From CAZZIQ01 sp964654355 (GTDB lineage Bacteria; Pseudomonadota; Gammaproteobacteria; GCF-002020875), in the NCBI GenBank assembly GCA_964654355.1, contig CAZZIQ010000034.1:1-11970 (forward strand): a DNA stretch of 11,970 nt, given 5' to 3'. Shown piece after piece: positions 1-6,385 of the stretch. The notes below the pieces were generated by a model. That model was given only the letters and a program-made list of their open reading frames with translations, made no database searches and had not been told where the DNA came from. Numbering within the stretch: position 1 is the stretch's first letter; the number at the start of each line of letters is the position of its first letter. A program made the translations under genes and the position numbers.

Positions 1-1975
1 TGCACGCTGGATTACCGCCCAGCCTGCAGGCAATAGCCGCATGCAGGAAATCGCCTCCGCCATTCAAGAAGGCGCGATGGCCTACCTCAACCGCCAATAC
101 ACCAGCATCGCGGTGGTCGGCGTTATTCTGTTGATCATCATCGGCTTCGCGCTCGATTGGGGCACAGCGATCGGCTTCGCGGTCGGCGCCATTTTCTCCG
201 GTCTGGCGGGCTACATTGGCATGCACGTTTCCGTACGTGCGAATGTGCGTACTGCCGAAGCAGCGCATGGCGGCATGAACGCAGCCTTCCAGGTTGCCTT
301 CCGTGGCGGTGCGATCACCGGTCTGCTGGTGGTCGGTCTCGGCCTGCTCGGCGTTGCCGGCTACTACGCCATCCTGACTCACTTCGGCCACCATGACCCG
401 CTGCATGCGCTCGTGGGCCTGGCCTTCGGTGGTTCACTGATTTCCATCTTCGCGCGTCTCGGCGGCGGCATCTTCACCAAGGGTGCGGACGTCGGTGCGG
501 ACATCGTGGGTAAGGTGGAAGCCGGGATTCCGGAAGATGACCCACGCAACCCTGCAGTCATCGCGGACAACGTCGGCGACAATGTCGGCGACTGTGCGGG
601 CATGGCGGCCGACTTGTTCGAAACCTATGCAGTTACGATCATCGCGACCATGTTGCTGGGCAGCCTGTTGGTTGCAAGCAATCCTGCCGCGGTCATCTAT
701 CCGCTGGTGCTCGGTGGCGCATCCATCTTCGCTTCGATCATTGGCACCTTCTTCGTCAAGGTCAAAGAAGGCCAGAAGATCATGTCTGCGCTGTATCGCG
801 GCCTCATCGTCTCCGGCGTACTTGCCGCAGCAGCCTTCTATCCAATCACCCAAACGATGATTGGCGAAGGCCTACAGATTGGCGCCGACCTCATCAGCGC
901 CGACGCATTGTTCTACTCTGCCTTGATCGGTCTGGCGCTCACCGCAGCCATGGTGATCATTACCGAGTATTACACTGCAACCGAGTACAGCCCGGTACGT
1001 CACATCGCGGAGGCCTCCACGACTGGTGATGGCACCAATGTGATTGCTGGCTTAGGGGTTTCGATGAAGTCCACCGCAGCGCCCGTACTGGCAGTGTGTG
1101 CCTCCATCTGGGGTGCCCACGAACTGGCTGGCCTGTATGGCATCGCGATTGCAGCGACCGCCATGCTGTCTATGACCGGTATGATCGTTGCGCTCGACGC
1201 CTACGGACCCATCACCGATAACGCCGGTGGTATCGCGGAAATGGCCGAGTTGGACGACAAGATCCGTAACATCACCGATCCACTCGACGCTGTCGGTAAC
1301 ACCACCAAGGCGGTCACCAAGGGCTACGCCATCGGCTCTGCCGGCCTAGCCACCCTAGTGCTGTTCGCGGACTACACCTACAACCTCGATGTGGTGCAGA
1401 AAGCCGCTGGCCTCGCGCCCGTGGAATTCCTGCTCAACAACCACCTTGTGATCATCGGCCTGTTCATCGGCGGCTTGGTACCGTACCTGTTCGGTGCCAT
1501 GGCCATGGAGGCCGTCGGTCGTGCCGCGGGCGGCATCGTCAACGAAGTGCGTCGTCAGTTCCGCGAAATGCCGGGCATCATGAATCACACCCAGAAGCCT
1601 GACTATTCCAAGGCTGTGGACATGCTGACGCGTTCCGCGATCAAGGAAATGGTGGTTCCATCCCTGTTGCCGATCGTGGTTCCGGTTGCGGTAGGCCTGA
1701 TCTTGGGCAAAGAAGCCCTCGGCGGGCTGCTGATCGGTACCATCATCACCGGTCTGTTCGTGGCAATCTCCATGACCACCGGCGGTGGCGCATGGGATAA
1801 CGCTAAGAAGTACATCGAAGATGGCAACTTTGGCGGCAAGGGTTCCGACGCACACAAAGCGGCCGTCACCGGCGACACCGTAGGCGATCCGTACAAAGAT
1901 ACGGCGGGCCCGGCGGTGAACCCGCTGATCAAGATCATGAACATCGTTGCGCTCATGATCATCCCGCTGCTGTAA
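1..1975 (+). CDS. hppA: K+-independent H+-translocating membrane pyrophosphatase (5'-partial)
   Basis: Membrane-integral pyrophosphatase that couples PPi hydrolysis to H+ pumping across the cytoplasmic membrane. The frame is open from base 2, and the residues before the first ATG (41), ending AQPAGNSR, match the conserved family segment that precedes MQEIA. The true start therefore lies outside the window and ATG 41 is an internal Met. The first transmembrane segment is missing; about 15 hydrophobic segments follow. Family signatures are visible: FTKGADVGADIVGKVE (473-520), the Asp-rich DNVGDNVGDCAG loop (about 563-600), GGGAWDNAKKYIED (about 1781-1825) and GDTVGDPYKDTAGP near the C-terminus, which together build the Mg-PPi site. 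The GNTTKAVT stretch carries Lys (1307-1309) and Thr (1316-1318), the pair known to mark K+-independent enzymes (Ala replaces this Lys in K+-dependent ones). H+ rather than Na+ pumping is inferred from that subclass. The stop is TAA at 1973, followed by its own terminator. Confidence 0.97.
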   Translation, partial: ARWITAQPAGNSRMQEIASAIQEGAMAYLNRQYTSIAVVGVILLIIIGFALDWGTAIGFAVGAIFSGLAGYIGMHVSVRANVRTAEAAHGGMNAAFQVAFRGGAITGLLVVGLGLLGVAGYYAILTHFGHHDPLHALVGLAFGGSLISIFARLGGGIFTKGADVGADIVGKVEAGIPEDDPRNPAVIADNVGDNVGDCAGMAADLFETYAVTIIATMLLGSLLVASNPAAVIYPLVLGGASIFASIIGTFFVKVKEGQKIMSALYRGLIVSGVLAAAAFYPITQTMIGEGLQIGADLISADALFYSALIGLALTAAMVIITEYYTATEYSPVRHIAEASTTGDGTNVIAGLGVSMKSTAAPVLAVCASIWGAHELAGLYGIAIAATAMLSMTGMIVALDAYGPITDNAGGIAEMAELDDKIRNITDPLDAVGNTTKAVTKGYAIGSAGLATLVLFADYTYNLDVVQKAAGLAPVEFLLNNHLVIIGLFIGGLVPYLFGAMAMEAVGRAAGGIVNEVRRQFREMPGIMNHTQKPDYSKAVDMLTRSAIKEMVVPSLLPIVVPVAVGLILGKEALGGLLIGTIITGLFVAISMTTGGGAWDNAKKYIEDGNFGGKGSDAHKAAVTGDTVGDPYKDTAGPAVNPLIKIMNIVALMIIPLL

Positions 1976-1977
1976 GC

Positions 1978-2028
1978 CGGATTCCGGTCAGGCCGGCCGT
2001 TTGGCTTGCCTGACTCGGACAGAATCCG
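1978..2028 (+). repeat. Interrupted inverted repeat just after hppA
   Basis: Two nested pairs of arms: cggattc (1978-1984) with gaatccg (2022-2028), and gtcaggc (1987-1993) with gcctgac (2008-2014). A CCG/CGG pairing can extend the inner stem with one bulged T. The element starts 2 nt after the hppA stop and ends 6 nt before the terminator stem, so it would sit in the hppA 3' UTR. It could protect the mRNA 3' end or be a protein-binding site. The pairing is seen directly; the function is unknown. Confidence 0.5.
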
Positions 2029-2033
2029 TATCG

Positions 2034-2064
2034 TGGGCCGGTCTTCGCACCGGCCCATTTTTTT
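2034..2064 (+). terminator. Rho-independent terminator of hppA
   Basis: A perfect 9-bp stem, tgggccggt (2034-2042) with accggccca (2049-2057), has a 6-nt loop cttcgc and is followed directly by seven T (2058-2064). It lies 58 nt after the hppA stop and 47 nt before the ppa start. It should therefore separate hppA transcription from ppa and implies that ppa has its own promoter or depends on read-through. Confidence 0.93.
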
Positions 2065-2111
2065 GCGGGTGCGTTTACATCCCGCCTTATCTGAAATTTG
2101 CGGAGAACAGC

Positions 2112-2660
2112 ATGAATCTGGATCGCGTCGGTCCTGGCAAAAATCTGCCAGAAGAAATCAATGTCATCATCGAAATTCCGGCTCACGCCGACCCGGTGAA
2201 GTACGAAGTCGATAAAGAAACCGGCGCCATGTTCGTCGATCGCTTCATGAACACCGCGATGCACTATCCATGTAACTATGGCTATGTGCCGCACACCCTG
2301 TCCGAGGATGGCGATCCAGTCGACGTATTGGTTGTCACGCCCTACCCGCTGATCAGCGGCTCGGTCATCACGTGCCGCCCGGTTGGCGTACTCAAGATGA
2401 CCGACGAGTCCGGTGCAGACGCAAAGGTATTGGCGGTTCCGACTTCTAAACTGTGCAGTCTATTTAAGAACGCGCAAACGCCGCAGGACGTCTCCCCATT
2501 ATTGCTCGATCAGATCGCACACTTCTTCGAGCATTACAAAGACCTCGAACCCAACAAGTGGGTCAAGGTTGAGGGCTGGGAAGATGCCGCCGCGGCACAC
2601 AAAGAAATCACCGATAGCGTCACGCGCTATCAAAATGCGCCGAAGAAACCGGCGTTCTGA
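2112..2660 (+). CDS. ppa: Soluble family I inorganic pyrophosphatase
   Basis: Cytoplasmic Mg2+-dependent enzyme that hydrolyses PPi to two phosphates, pulling biosynthetic reactions forward. At 182 residues it is close to the E. coli enzyme (about 176) and aligns with it at an offset of about one residue. The signature DGDPVDV gives metal ligands Asp66, Asp68 and Asp71, and MTDESGADAK gives Asp98 and Asp103. Glu21, Lys30, Glu32, Arg44, Tyr56, Tyr142 and Lys143 match the other active-site residues. The start at 2112 is chosen because GGAG (2102-2105) lies 6 nt upstream and the product then begins like the family. The open frame continues upstream to 2001, but that part crosses the hppA terminator and is not protein-like. 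The next gene follows after 23 nt, so the two are probably cotranscribed. No convincing promoter was found: TTGCCT/TATCGT (2006-2034, 17-bp spacing) is only a weak match. Confidence 0.97.
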   Translation: MNLDRVGPGKNLPEEINVIIEIPAHADPVKYEVDKETGAMFVDRFMNTAMHYPCNYGYVPHTLSEDGDPVDVLVVTPYPLISGSVITCRPVGVLKMTDESGADAKVLAVPTSKLCSLFKNAQTPQDVSPLLLDQIAHFFEHYKDLEPNKWVKVEGWEDAAAAHKEITDSVTRYQNAPKKPAF

Positions 2661-2671
2661 TTGGAAAAATT

Positions 2672-2677
2672 AAGGAG
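2672..2677 (+). promoter_or_regulatory. Ribosome binding site supporting a GTG start
   Basis: AAGGAG, a near-perfect Shine-Dalgarno sequence, lies 6 nt before GTG 2684. It decides the start of the phosphodiesterase gene, which has no ATG at its N-terminus. Confidence 0.8.
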
Positions 2678-2683
2678 AGTGTT

Positions 2684-3232
2684 GTGAAAGTTGGGATCGT
2701 TTCAGACAGCCACGATAACCGCACCCTGCTGAAATTGGCGGCAGAAGATGCCATCTCCCACGGCGCCGAAGCGTTCTTCCACTGTGGTGATGTCGTTTCA
2801 CCCAACACCTTGTGGGTGTTCCAACCACTGGGCAAACCGGTGCATGTGATTCATGGCAACAACCAAGGTGATCTCAACAACATGTACGCTTTGGTTAACA
2901 AGCCCGACAGTGTGGTGAACTACCACGGTCAAGATGCGGCCTTTGAGATCAGTGGCAAACGCGTGTTTCTGGTGCATTACCCGCATTACGCTGAAGCCTT
3001 AGCACTCACCGGTGACTACGATTTAGTGTGCTGTGGCCACGACCATAAGGCCTCGGTCAAAGAAATCAGCAATGTCAAAGGTGGCCGGACCACGCTTGCA
3101 AACCCAGGCACGGCAGCCGGCATTGGTGCGCAGCCTACCTACATCCTTGCCGATCTCGACCAGATGTCGTTTGAGGTCAGGGATGTACCCGTCCCCGAAG
3201 GCTATCAAGCGTCGATTCTGAAAAAACCGTAA
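2684..3232 (+). CDS. YfcE/MJ0936-type metallophosphoesterase
   Basis: Predicted cytoplasmic binuclear-metal phosphodiesterase of the calcineurin-like superfamily (Metallophos_2 type), 182 residues, the usual size for YfcE-like proteins. The metal-binding motifs appear in order: D-x-H (Asp8, His10 in VSDSHDN), GD (Asp36 in HCGDVV), GNN (residues 58-60; many relatives have GNCD), His98 in LVHYPH, and GHDH (118-121). An NPGT motif at 140-143 is also typical. The start is GTG, preceded by AAGGAG 6 nt upstream. There is no signal peptide. It follows ppa by 23 nt and is the last gene before the shared terminator. The physiological substrate is not known; relatives hydrolyse model phosphodiesters. 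Placement beside two pyrophosphatases suggests a phosphate-related role, but that is inference. Confidence 0.9.
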   Translation: MKVGIVSDSHDNRTLLKLAAEDAISHGAEAFFHCGDVVSPNTLWVFQPLGKPVHVIHGNNQGDLNNMYALVNKPDSVVNYHGQDAAFEISGKRVFLVHYPHYAEALALTGDYDLVCCGHDHKASVKEISNVKGGRTTLANPGTAAGIGAQPTYILADLDQMSFEVRDVPVPEGYQASILKKP

Positions 3233-3250
3233 ACGGCATCCAGAGCAGTG

Positions 3251-3268
3251 CCGGCGTACAAGCGCCGG
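3251..3268. repeat. Short GC-rich hairpin before the shared terminator
   Basis: ccggcg (3251-3256) pairs with cgccgg (3263-3268) around a 6-nt loop. No T-run follows, so it is not a terminator by itself. It lies 18 nt after the phosphodiesterase stop and 13 nt before the real terminator. Confidence 0.45.
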
Positions 3269-3281
3269 TCAGGATCTAAAC

Positions 3282-3310
3282 AAAAAAGCCCCGCATCGCG
3301 GGGCTTTTTT
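3282..3310. terminator. Bidirectional Rho-independent terminator
   Basis: Six A (3282-3287), GCCCCGC (3288-3294), loop ATC, GCGGGGC (3298-3304), six T (3305-3310). The flanking A- and T-runs make it active on both strands. It sits between the phosphodiesterase stop (3232, + strand) and the end of the convergent - strand gene (3328), exactly where a shared terminator is expected. Confidence 0.95.
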
Positions 3311-3327
3311 GTGGAAGCGGTATGCCC

Positions 3328-3897
3328 TTACCAAGGCATGAAACGCGACATCATACCCACTGGCGTGAAGCTGCGGTTCATTGACCCCATCTGGTTGCCC
3401 ATGTTCGCCGTCTGGATAGCCATGTTGCGCGCAGAGTGATCGATGTTACCCATGCGCGCCTGGATCGTTTCCAGATTACGCATCTCGTCGGAGACCACAG
3501 TCATCTTGTTGTTCAGCTGATCGAAGCTCACGGTCAACGTCTGTAGATTCACGTCCATTGCATTGATGTTGTGCGCCATCGCATCCACGCTGCCGTACAT
3601 GCCTTCCACGCTGTGCGCGATGCTAGCCATGTGCTGACTCATCTTTGGGTCAAAGCTGCGCGCGAGACTGGACATGTCCTTAGCCACCTGATGCATATCA
3701 CGCGTCAAATTGAATACGAGGTAGAAGCCATAGATTGCCAACACAATGAAGGCAAACAGCGAGGGATATACGATGCGTTCCCAGCGACGCGCGCTCTTTT
3801 CAAAGCAGTCGGCAAAGCGTTCGACGGTTGCTGAAGCATTCGGCGGAACCGGCATATCTTGCGGCGCAGCAGTTTGAGTGGCATCAGAATTGGACAT
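3328..3897 (-). CDS. Single-pass membrane protein, Met-rich, coiled-coil-like; function unknown
   Basis: 189 residues, not recognised as a named family. A polar, Pro-containing N-terminus (1-42) ends in the basic RRWER stretch. One transmembrane helix follows (about 43-63), then a long polar, probably helical region (about 64-175) that reads like a coiled coil, and a short tail ending RFMPW. The positive-inside rule puts the C-terminal part in the periplasm. Methionine is strikingly common: 19 of 189 residues, including MGNQMGSM (166-173). There is no catalytic motif and only one Cys (31, cytoplasmic side). The start ATG at 3897 has GGAG (3904-3907) 6 nt upstream. It is the last gene of the - strand block before the bidirectional terminator and is separated from the TPR gene by 195 nt, so it may be its own unit. 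The repeated-helix look recalls chemoreceptor or toxin-like coiled coils, but no HAMP or signalling motif is visible. Confidence 0.8.
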   Translation of the reverse strand: MSNSDATQTAAPQDMPVPPNASATVERFADCFEKSARRWERIVYPSLFAFIVLAIYGFYLVFNLTRDMHQVAKDMSSLARSFDPKMSQHMASIAHSVEGMYGSVDAMAHNINAMDVNLQTLTVSFDQLNNKMTVVSDEMRNLETIQARMGNIDHSARNMAIQTANMGNQMGSMNRSFTPVGMMSRFMPW

Positions 3898-3996
3898 CTA
3901 GGGCTCCAGCTGTGTTGGTTTTTCACTACGTCTACCGCGAAACCACAACTGGATTCGGGCCTCGTCGCACAGCGTGCCTGTGGACGAACGGGGGCG

Positions 3997-4005
3997 ACTA
4001 TATCA
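3997..4005 (-). promoter_or_regulatory. Candidate extended -10 promoter for the Met-rich membrane protein
   Basis: On the - strand this reads TG-A-TATAGT, an extended -10 with five of six -10 bases matching consensus. It lies about 100 nt upstream of the start at 3897, giving a leader of about 90 nt. No good -35 box stands 16-18 nt upstream, which extended -10 promoters can tolerate. The rest of the 195-nt gap (3898-4092) shows no other clear feature. Confidence 0.35.
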
Positions 4006-4092
4006 GGTTTTCATGAAAAGGTCGGAAAAAATCTCGACCGTAAACGCCTTAAAAATCAAGGATTTTCTTTAGCGCTTATGTGTTTCAGGGGA

Positions 4093-5091
4093 TTACATCC
4101 GCTTTTCAACGGCTGCTGCGGCACGGCGCGGCGCACCGGATTCGATCTGACTGGCGAGTGTTGCATCCAAACCACGGATGACCTCAAGCAGACGCTGTGC
4201 CTCCTCTTGGTTGCCCGCTGCCCGGAAGGCTTGCTCCGCCCGCGCATAGGCTTGCGCCGCGCGGCTGGTATCACGCAAAGCGTAATACACGTTGCCTAGC
4301 TCGCCCCAGACGCCTGGATCAATCCCGGCACTGTCACCGCTCGCCGTTTGCTCCGTAATCAGCTGCCGATAGGCTTCCACTGCAGCGCGGTAGTCCTGCT
4401 CCCAAAATGCCTGACGCGCCCGATTGAGCAACCAACCACCGGCCGGTTCTCCAAATTGCTCGGGCATGGCCCACACCGAAGTCGGGTCGCCACTCTCTGC
4501 GGAGACAAAATCTGGGACCGAACCCACTCGAATTTCCGCATTGGGTCGCTCTTGTGGTTGCGGGACAGCCGGATAGATCGGCTGCGGCACATAGCGTTCC
4601 GGTTGTGGCGGCACCACCAACTGCGGAGCGGCGGCCTGAGGGATCCCCGCGAGCTGCGCTGGAGGATTCTGCTCGAATGTGCGATCCAGCCCCAACACCG
4701 AAGTTAAATCACGAGGCCCCTCGCGACGCCCTTCTGTCCGCGGCTCAACTCGACCCCGCACGCTTGGCATAGAAGGCTGCACCGGAGCGGTCTGCTGCGA
4801 CGCGACCGGCGCGGGTCGGAGAGGCACCGGGGTAACAGGCGCCGATGGTGCCGGCTCAACTGGAAGCGGAGCATTCGCCATGTCCGCCGTCGATGCGTTC
4901 ACGTTGCTCTGAGGCTCAGCAAGCTCAGCGGGCTCGGAGAAATCAGTCGCCGGAAATAGCCAACTCAAGACATCTTGTTTCCACTGACTCAGACGATCAC
5001 CGCTCTGCTCGGGGTCGAGGTACAGAAAGACCCCCGTCGCCACCAGCAAGAACGGGAGCACAGTGCCAAAAAAAGTACGAAAACGTTTCAT
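4093..5091 (-). CDS. Membrane-anchored Pro-rich protein with C-terminal TPR-like repeats
   Basis: 332 residues. A basic N-terminus (MKRFR) and one hydrophobic helix (about 8-26) with no obvious cleavage site suggest an anchored protein whose bulk lies in the periplasm. A long Pro/Ala/Gln/Val-rich linker (about 50-215) probably spans the periplasm or stays unstructured. Two TPR-like helix pairs follow (about 220-248 and 260-294), with typical spacing of small and aromatic residues such as AFWEQDYRAAVEAY and GNVYYALRDTSRAAQAYARA, then another helix. TPR modules mediate protein-protein contacts, so a scaffold role is likely; the partner is unknown. AGGAG (5101-5105) lies 9 nt before ATG 5091. 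It is separated from the upstream LolA-like gene by 97 nt holding two inverted repeats. No strong terminator follows it. The architecture is visible in the sequence; the link to the RND pump is inferred from strand and order only. Confidence 0.85.
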   Translation of the reverse strand: MKRFRTFFGTVLPFLLVATGVFLYLDPEQSGDRLSQWKQDVLSWLFPATDFSEPAELAEPQSNVNASTADMANAPLPVEPAPSAPVTPVPLRPAPVASQQTAPVQPSMPSVRGRVEPRTEGRREGPRDLTSVLGLDRTFEQNPPAQLAGIPQAAAPQLVVPPQPERYVPQPIYPAVPQPQERPNAEIRVGSVPDFVSAESGDPTSVWAMPEQFGEPAGGWLLNRARQAFWEQDYRAAVEAYRQLITEQTASGDSAGIDPGVWGELGNVYYALRDTSRAAQAYARAEQAFRAAGNQEEAQRLLEVIRGLDATLASQIESGAPRRAAAAVEKRM

Positions 5092-5107
5092 CTCACATCA
5101 CTCCTGC

Positions 5108-5123
5108 CGCACATCCATGTGCG
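5108..5123. repeat. Inverted repeat next to the TPR-gene ribosome binding site
   Basis: cgcacat (5108-5114) and atgtgcg (5117-5123) form a perfect 7-bp repeat with a 2-bp centre. It lies 2 nt upstream of the AGGAG of the gene starting at 5091. In DNA it could be an operator; in RNA the very short spacer makes a stable hairpin less likely unless inner pairs open. Function unknown. Confidence 0.45.
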
Positions 5124-5141
5124 ACCGATTTGAAGACAAGC

Positions 5142-5167
5142 GTCCTGCAAAACGAACAAGGCAGGAC
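5142..5167. repeat. Inverted repeat downstream of the LolA-like gene
   Basis: gtcctgc (5142-5148) pairs with gcaggac (5161-5167) around a 12-nt loop. It begins about 21 nt after the stop of the gene ending at 5189 on the - strand. No T-run follows in that direction, so it is not a classical terminator; an mRNA-stabilising or processing hairpin is possible. Confidence 0.45.
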
Positions 5168-5188
5168 CAACCGGGCCGTAATGATGCC

Positions 5189-5761
5189 TCAAGACCCCGA
5201 CTGCTGCGCGGTTTCTACCGCAACATACCCGGCCGGCGTTTGAAACAAGGTCGGATTTTGTGGCGCAATCTGGATGTTCTCCAAGCGCTGCTCCATTCCC
5301 GGGTCCAATCGCATCCACACCGGATAGCGCAACTCCGGGTCATACAAAGCGCGCATCTCTAACACCACATGCTGCGGGCCTTGTATCTGCGCTGACCACT
5401 GCTGTACCGGGCGGCCATCCACCGTATCCTCGCCAAGCAAACGACAGCTCAGCTGCTCGACCTTGGCACAAACCTGTTCCGGGTCGCGCGGTACGGGAGG
5501 CGCAGGTAGCTCGATGTATTCCTGCCGTGCCGGGTTGTGAATGCGCATCCGCCCTTGGCGCAGGTCGATAATCCGAAACTGGCCCTGACCTTCAGCACCC
5601 ATCTCCTCACGTACAAACGCATCTGAAACATAGAGCTGCACCCGCTGCTCACGCTCACCCAAGATACGCACCTGCTCAGCACTGAACTCTGCGGCCTGCG
5701 GAGCTCCCGCCAACAGCATCGCCCCGACAAAAACAGACAACGCATTCAGCATCCACTTCAT
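5189..5761 (-). CDS. Secreted LolA-like / DUF4412-like protein
   Basis: 190 residues with a clear Sec signal peptide (basic n-region with Lys2, hydrophobic core, likely cleavage after APQAA, about residue 24). The mature part has alternating short beta-strand segments: VQLYVSDAFVREEM, QFRIIDLRQGRMRIHNP, QEYIELPAP, then GEDTVDGRPVQQWSAQ, LRYPVWMR and the ending LENIQIAPQNPTLFQTPAGY. This order is characteristic, as I recall it, of DUF4412-like proteins with a LolA/LolB-type half-barrel fold, which suggests periplasmic binding of a hydrophobic ligand. Two cysteines (98 and 106) could form a disulfide. AAGGA (5770-5774) lies 8 nt before ATG 5761. The gap to the preceding gene is only 18 nt, so cotranscription with the RND operon is likely. 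The family assignment is from pattern memory; ligand and role are unknown. Confidence 0.82.
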   Translation of the reverse strand: MKWMLNALSVFVGAMLLAGAPQAAEFSAEQVRILGEREQRVQLYVSDAFVREEMGAEGQGQFRIIDLRQGRMRIHNPARQEYIELPAPPVPRDPEQVCAKVEQLSCRLLGEDTVDGRPVQQWSAQIQGPQHVVLEMRALYDPELRYPVWMRLDPGMEQRLENIQIAPQNPTLFQTPAGYVAVETAQQSGS

Positions 5762-5779
5762 TCGATGAGTCCTTAAAGC

Positions 5780-6349
5780 CTATGGCAGGGTCGGATAACG
5801 TTGCTGCAACGTTCGTAGCTCCTGCAACCATTCTTCACGCTGGCGCGCACTCTCTGCCCGCTGGCGTTCACGCTCCAGATAATCCTGCCAATTCGATTCC
5901 AGCCAGTCCAAGTCACGACCTGTGGCTGGGTTCGTTGCATCGGTAACTGCCTTCGAACTCGTCTGCGTAGCATTCCGTGCTGGGCTGGCGTCAGGACGCC
6001 ACGGATTCACGCGTCGTCCTTCGGCGATCCCCGCATCCGGCTCTGGCCATTGCCAACTCGGCATCGGCGCAACCGGCGCGCGTTGAGGCACAGGCGCAGC
6101 AATCATGGGTGAAGACGGTGGCACAACACGTGGAGCCGGAGCGACAGACGCAGACGCCGCAGATGGGGCCAGCGACCATGGCGAAAACACAGCGCCCTGC
6201 GAAGATGCTGCGGCGCTCAAAACAGGCGGCGCTGGCAATGCTGACATTGACGGCGCGCTGGGTTGAAACACCGATTGGGCAAAAGCCGGCGTGAGCGCAG
6301 CAGACGCAGCCACAGCGATCATCTTCAGCAAAAACCGGCGAGCCTGCAC
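5780..6349 (-). CDS. Secreted Pro/Ala-rich protein of unknown function
   Basis: 189 residues, family not recognised. The signal peptide (MQARRFLLK, then a hydrophobic core) probably ends at Ala24 before Gln. Residues 26-100 are rich in Pro, Ala and Ser and likely disordered. A WPEP segment and a conserved-looking NPWRPD (115-120) follow, and the C-terminus (about 145-185) is a charged, Gln/Arg/Glu-rich amphipathic helix. The start is GTG at 6349; the next internal ATG (codon 10) would lose the basic n-region. The ribosome binding site is poor: a GGGGG run about 12 nt upstream. The upstream gene's TAA (6386-6388) is in the same frame, 36 nt away, and only a CTG codon lies between as another possible start. 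It is 18 nt from the LolA-like gene. An envelope or scaffold role is likely, but nothing shows an activity. Confidence 0.75.
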   Translation of the reverse strand: MQARRFLLKMIAVAASAALTPAFAQSVFQPSAPSMSALPAPPVLSAAASSQGAVFSPWSLAPSAASASVAPAPRVVPPSSPMIAAPVPQRAPVAPMPSWQWPEPDAGIAEGRRVNPWRPDASPARNATQTSSKAVTDATNPATGRDLDWLESNWQDYLERERQRAESARQREEWLQELRTLQQRYPTLP

Positions 6350-6385
6350 GAACGCGTTACACCCCCAACATTGCAGCGTGACCGC

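Noticed and set aside
1355..1855. Long open frames antisense to hppA and, on the + strand, opposite the RND and adaptor genes
   Set aside because: They lie opposite strongly supported genes, have His/Arg-rich composition typical of shadow frames, and lack ribosome binding sites or recognisable domains.
2006..2034. TTGCCT-17-TATCGT as the ppa promoter
   Set aside because: Only four of six bases match in each box, and the start would fall inside the terminator stem.
2001..2111. Longer N-terminus for the soluble pyrophosphatase, starting at 2001
   Set aside because: It runs through the hppA terminator, lacks a ribosome binding site and does not resemble the family; GGAG precedes ATG 2112.
4020..4039. 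ggtcg/cgacc hairpin between the TPR gene and the Met-rich membrane protein gene
   Set aside because: A five-pair stem with a ten-base loop is easily found by chance.
4052..4066. AT-rich hairpin (aaaatc/gatttt) as terminator of the TPR gene
   Set aside because: The stem is six pairs, almost all A-T, with no proper T-run after it on the - strand.
3859..4299. + strand open frame of 146 residues over the 3898-4092 gap
   Set aside because: It overlaps the ends of two better supported - strand genes and has no protein-like features.
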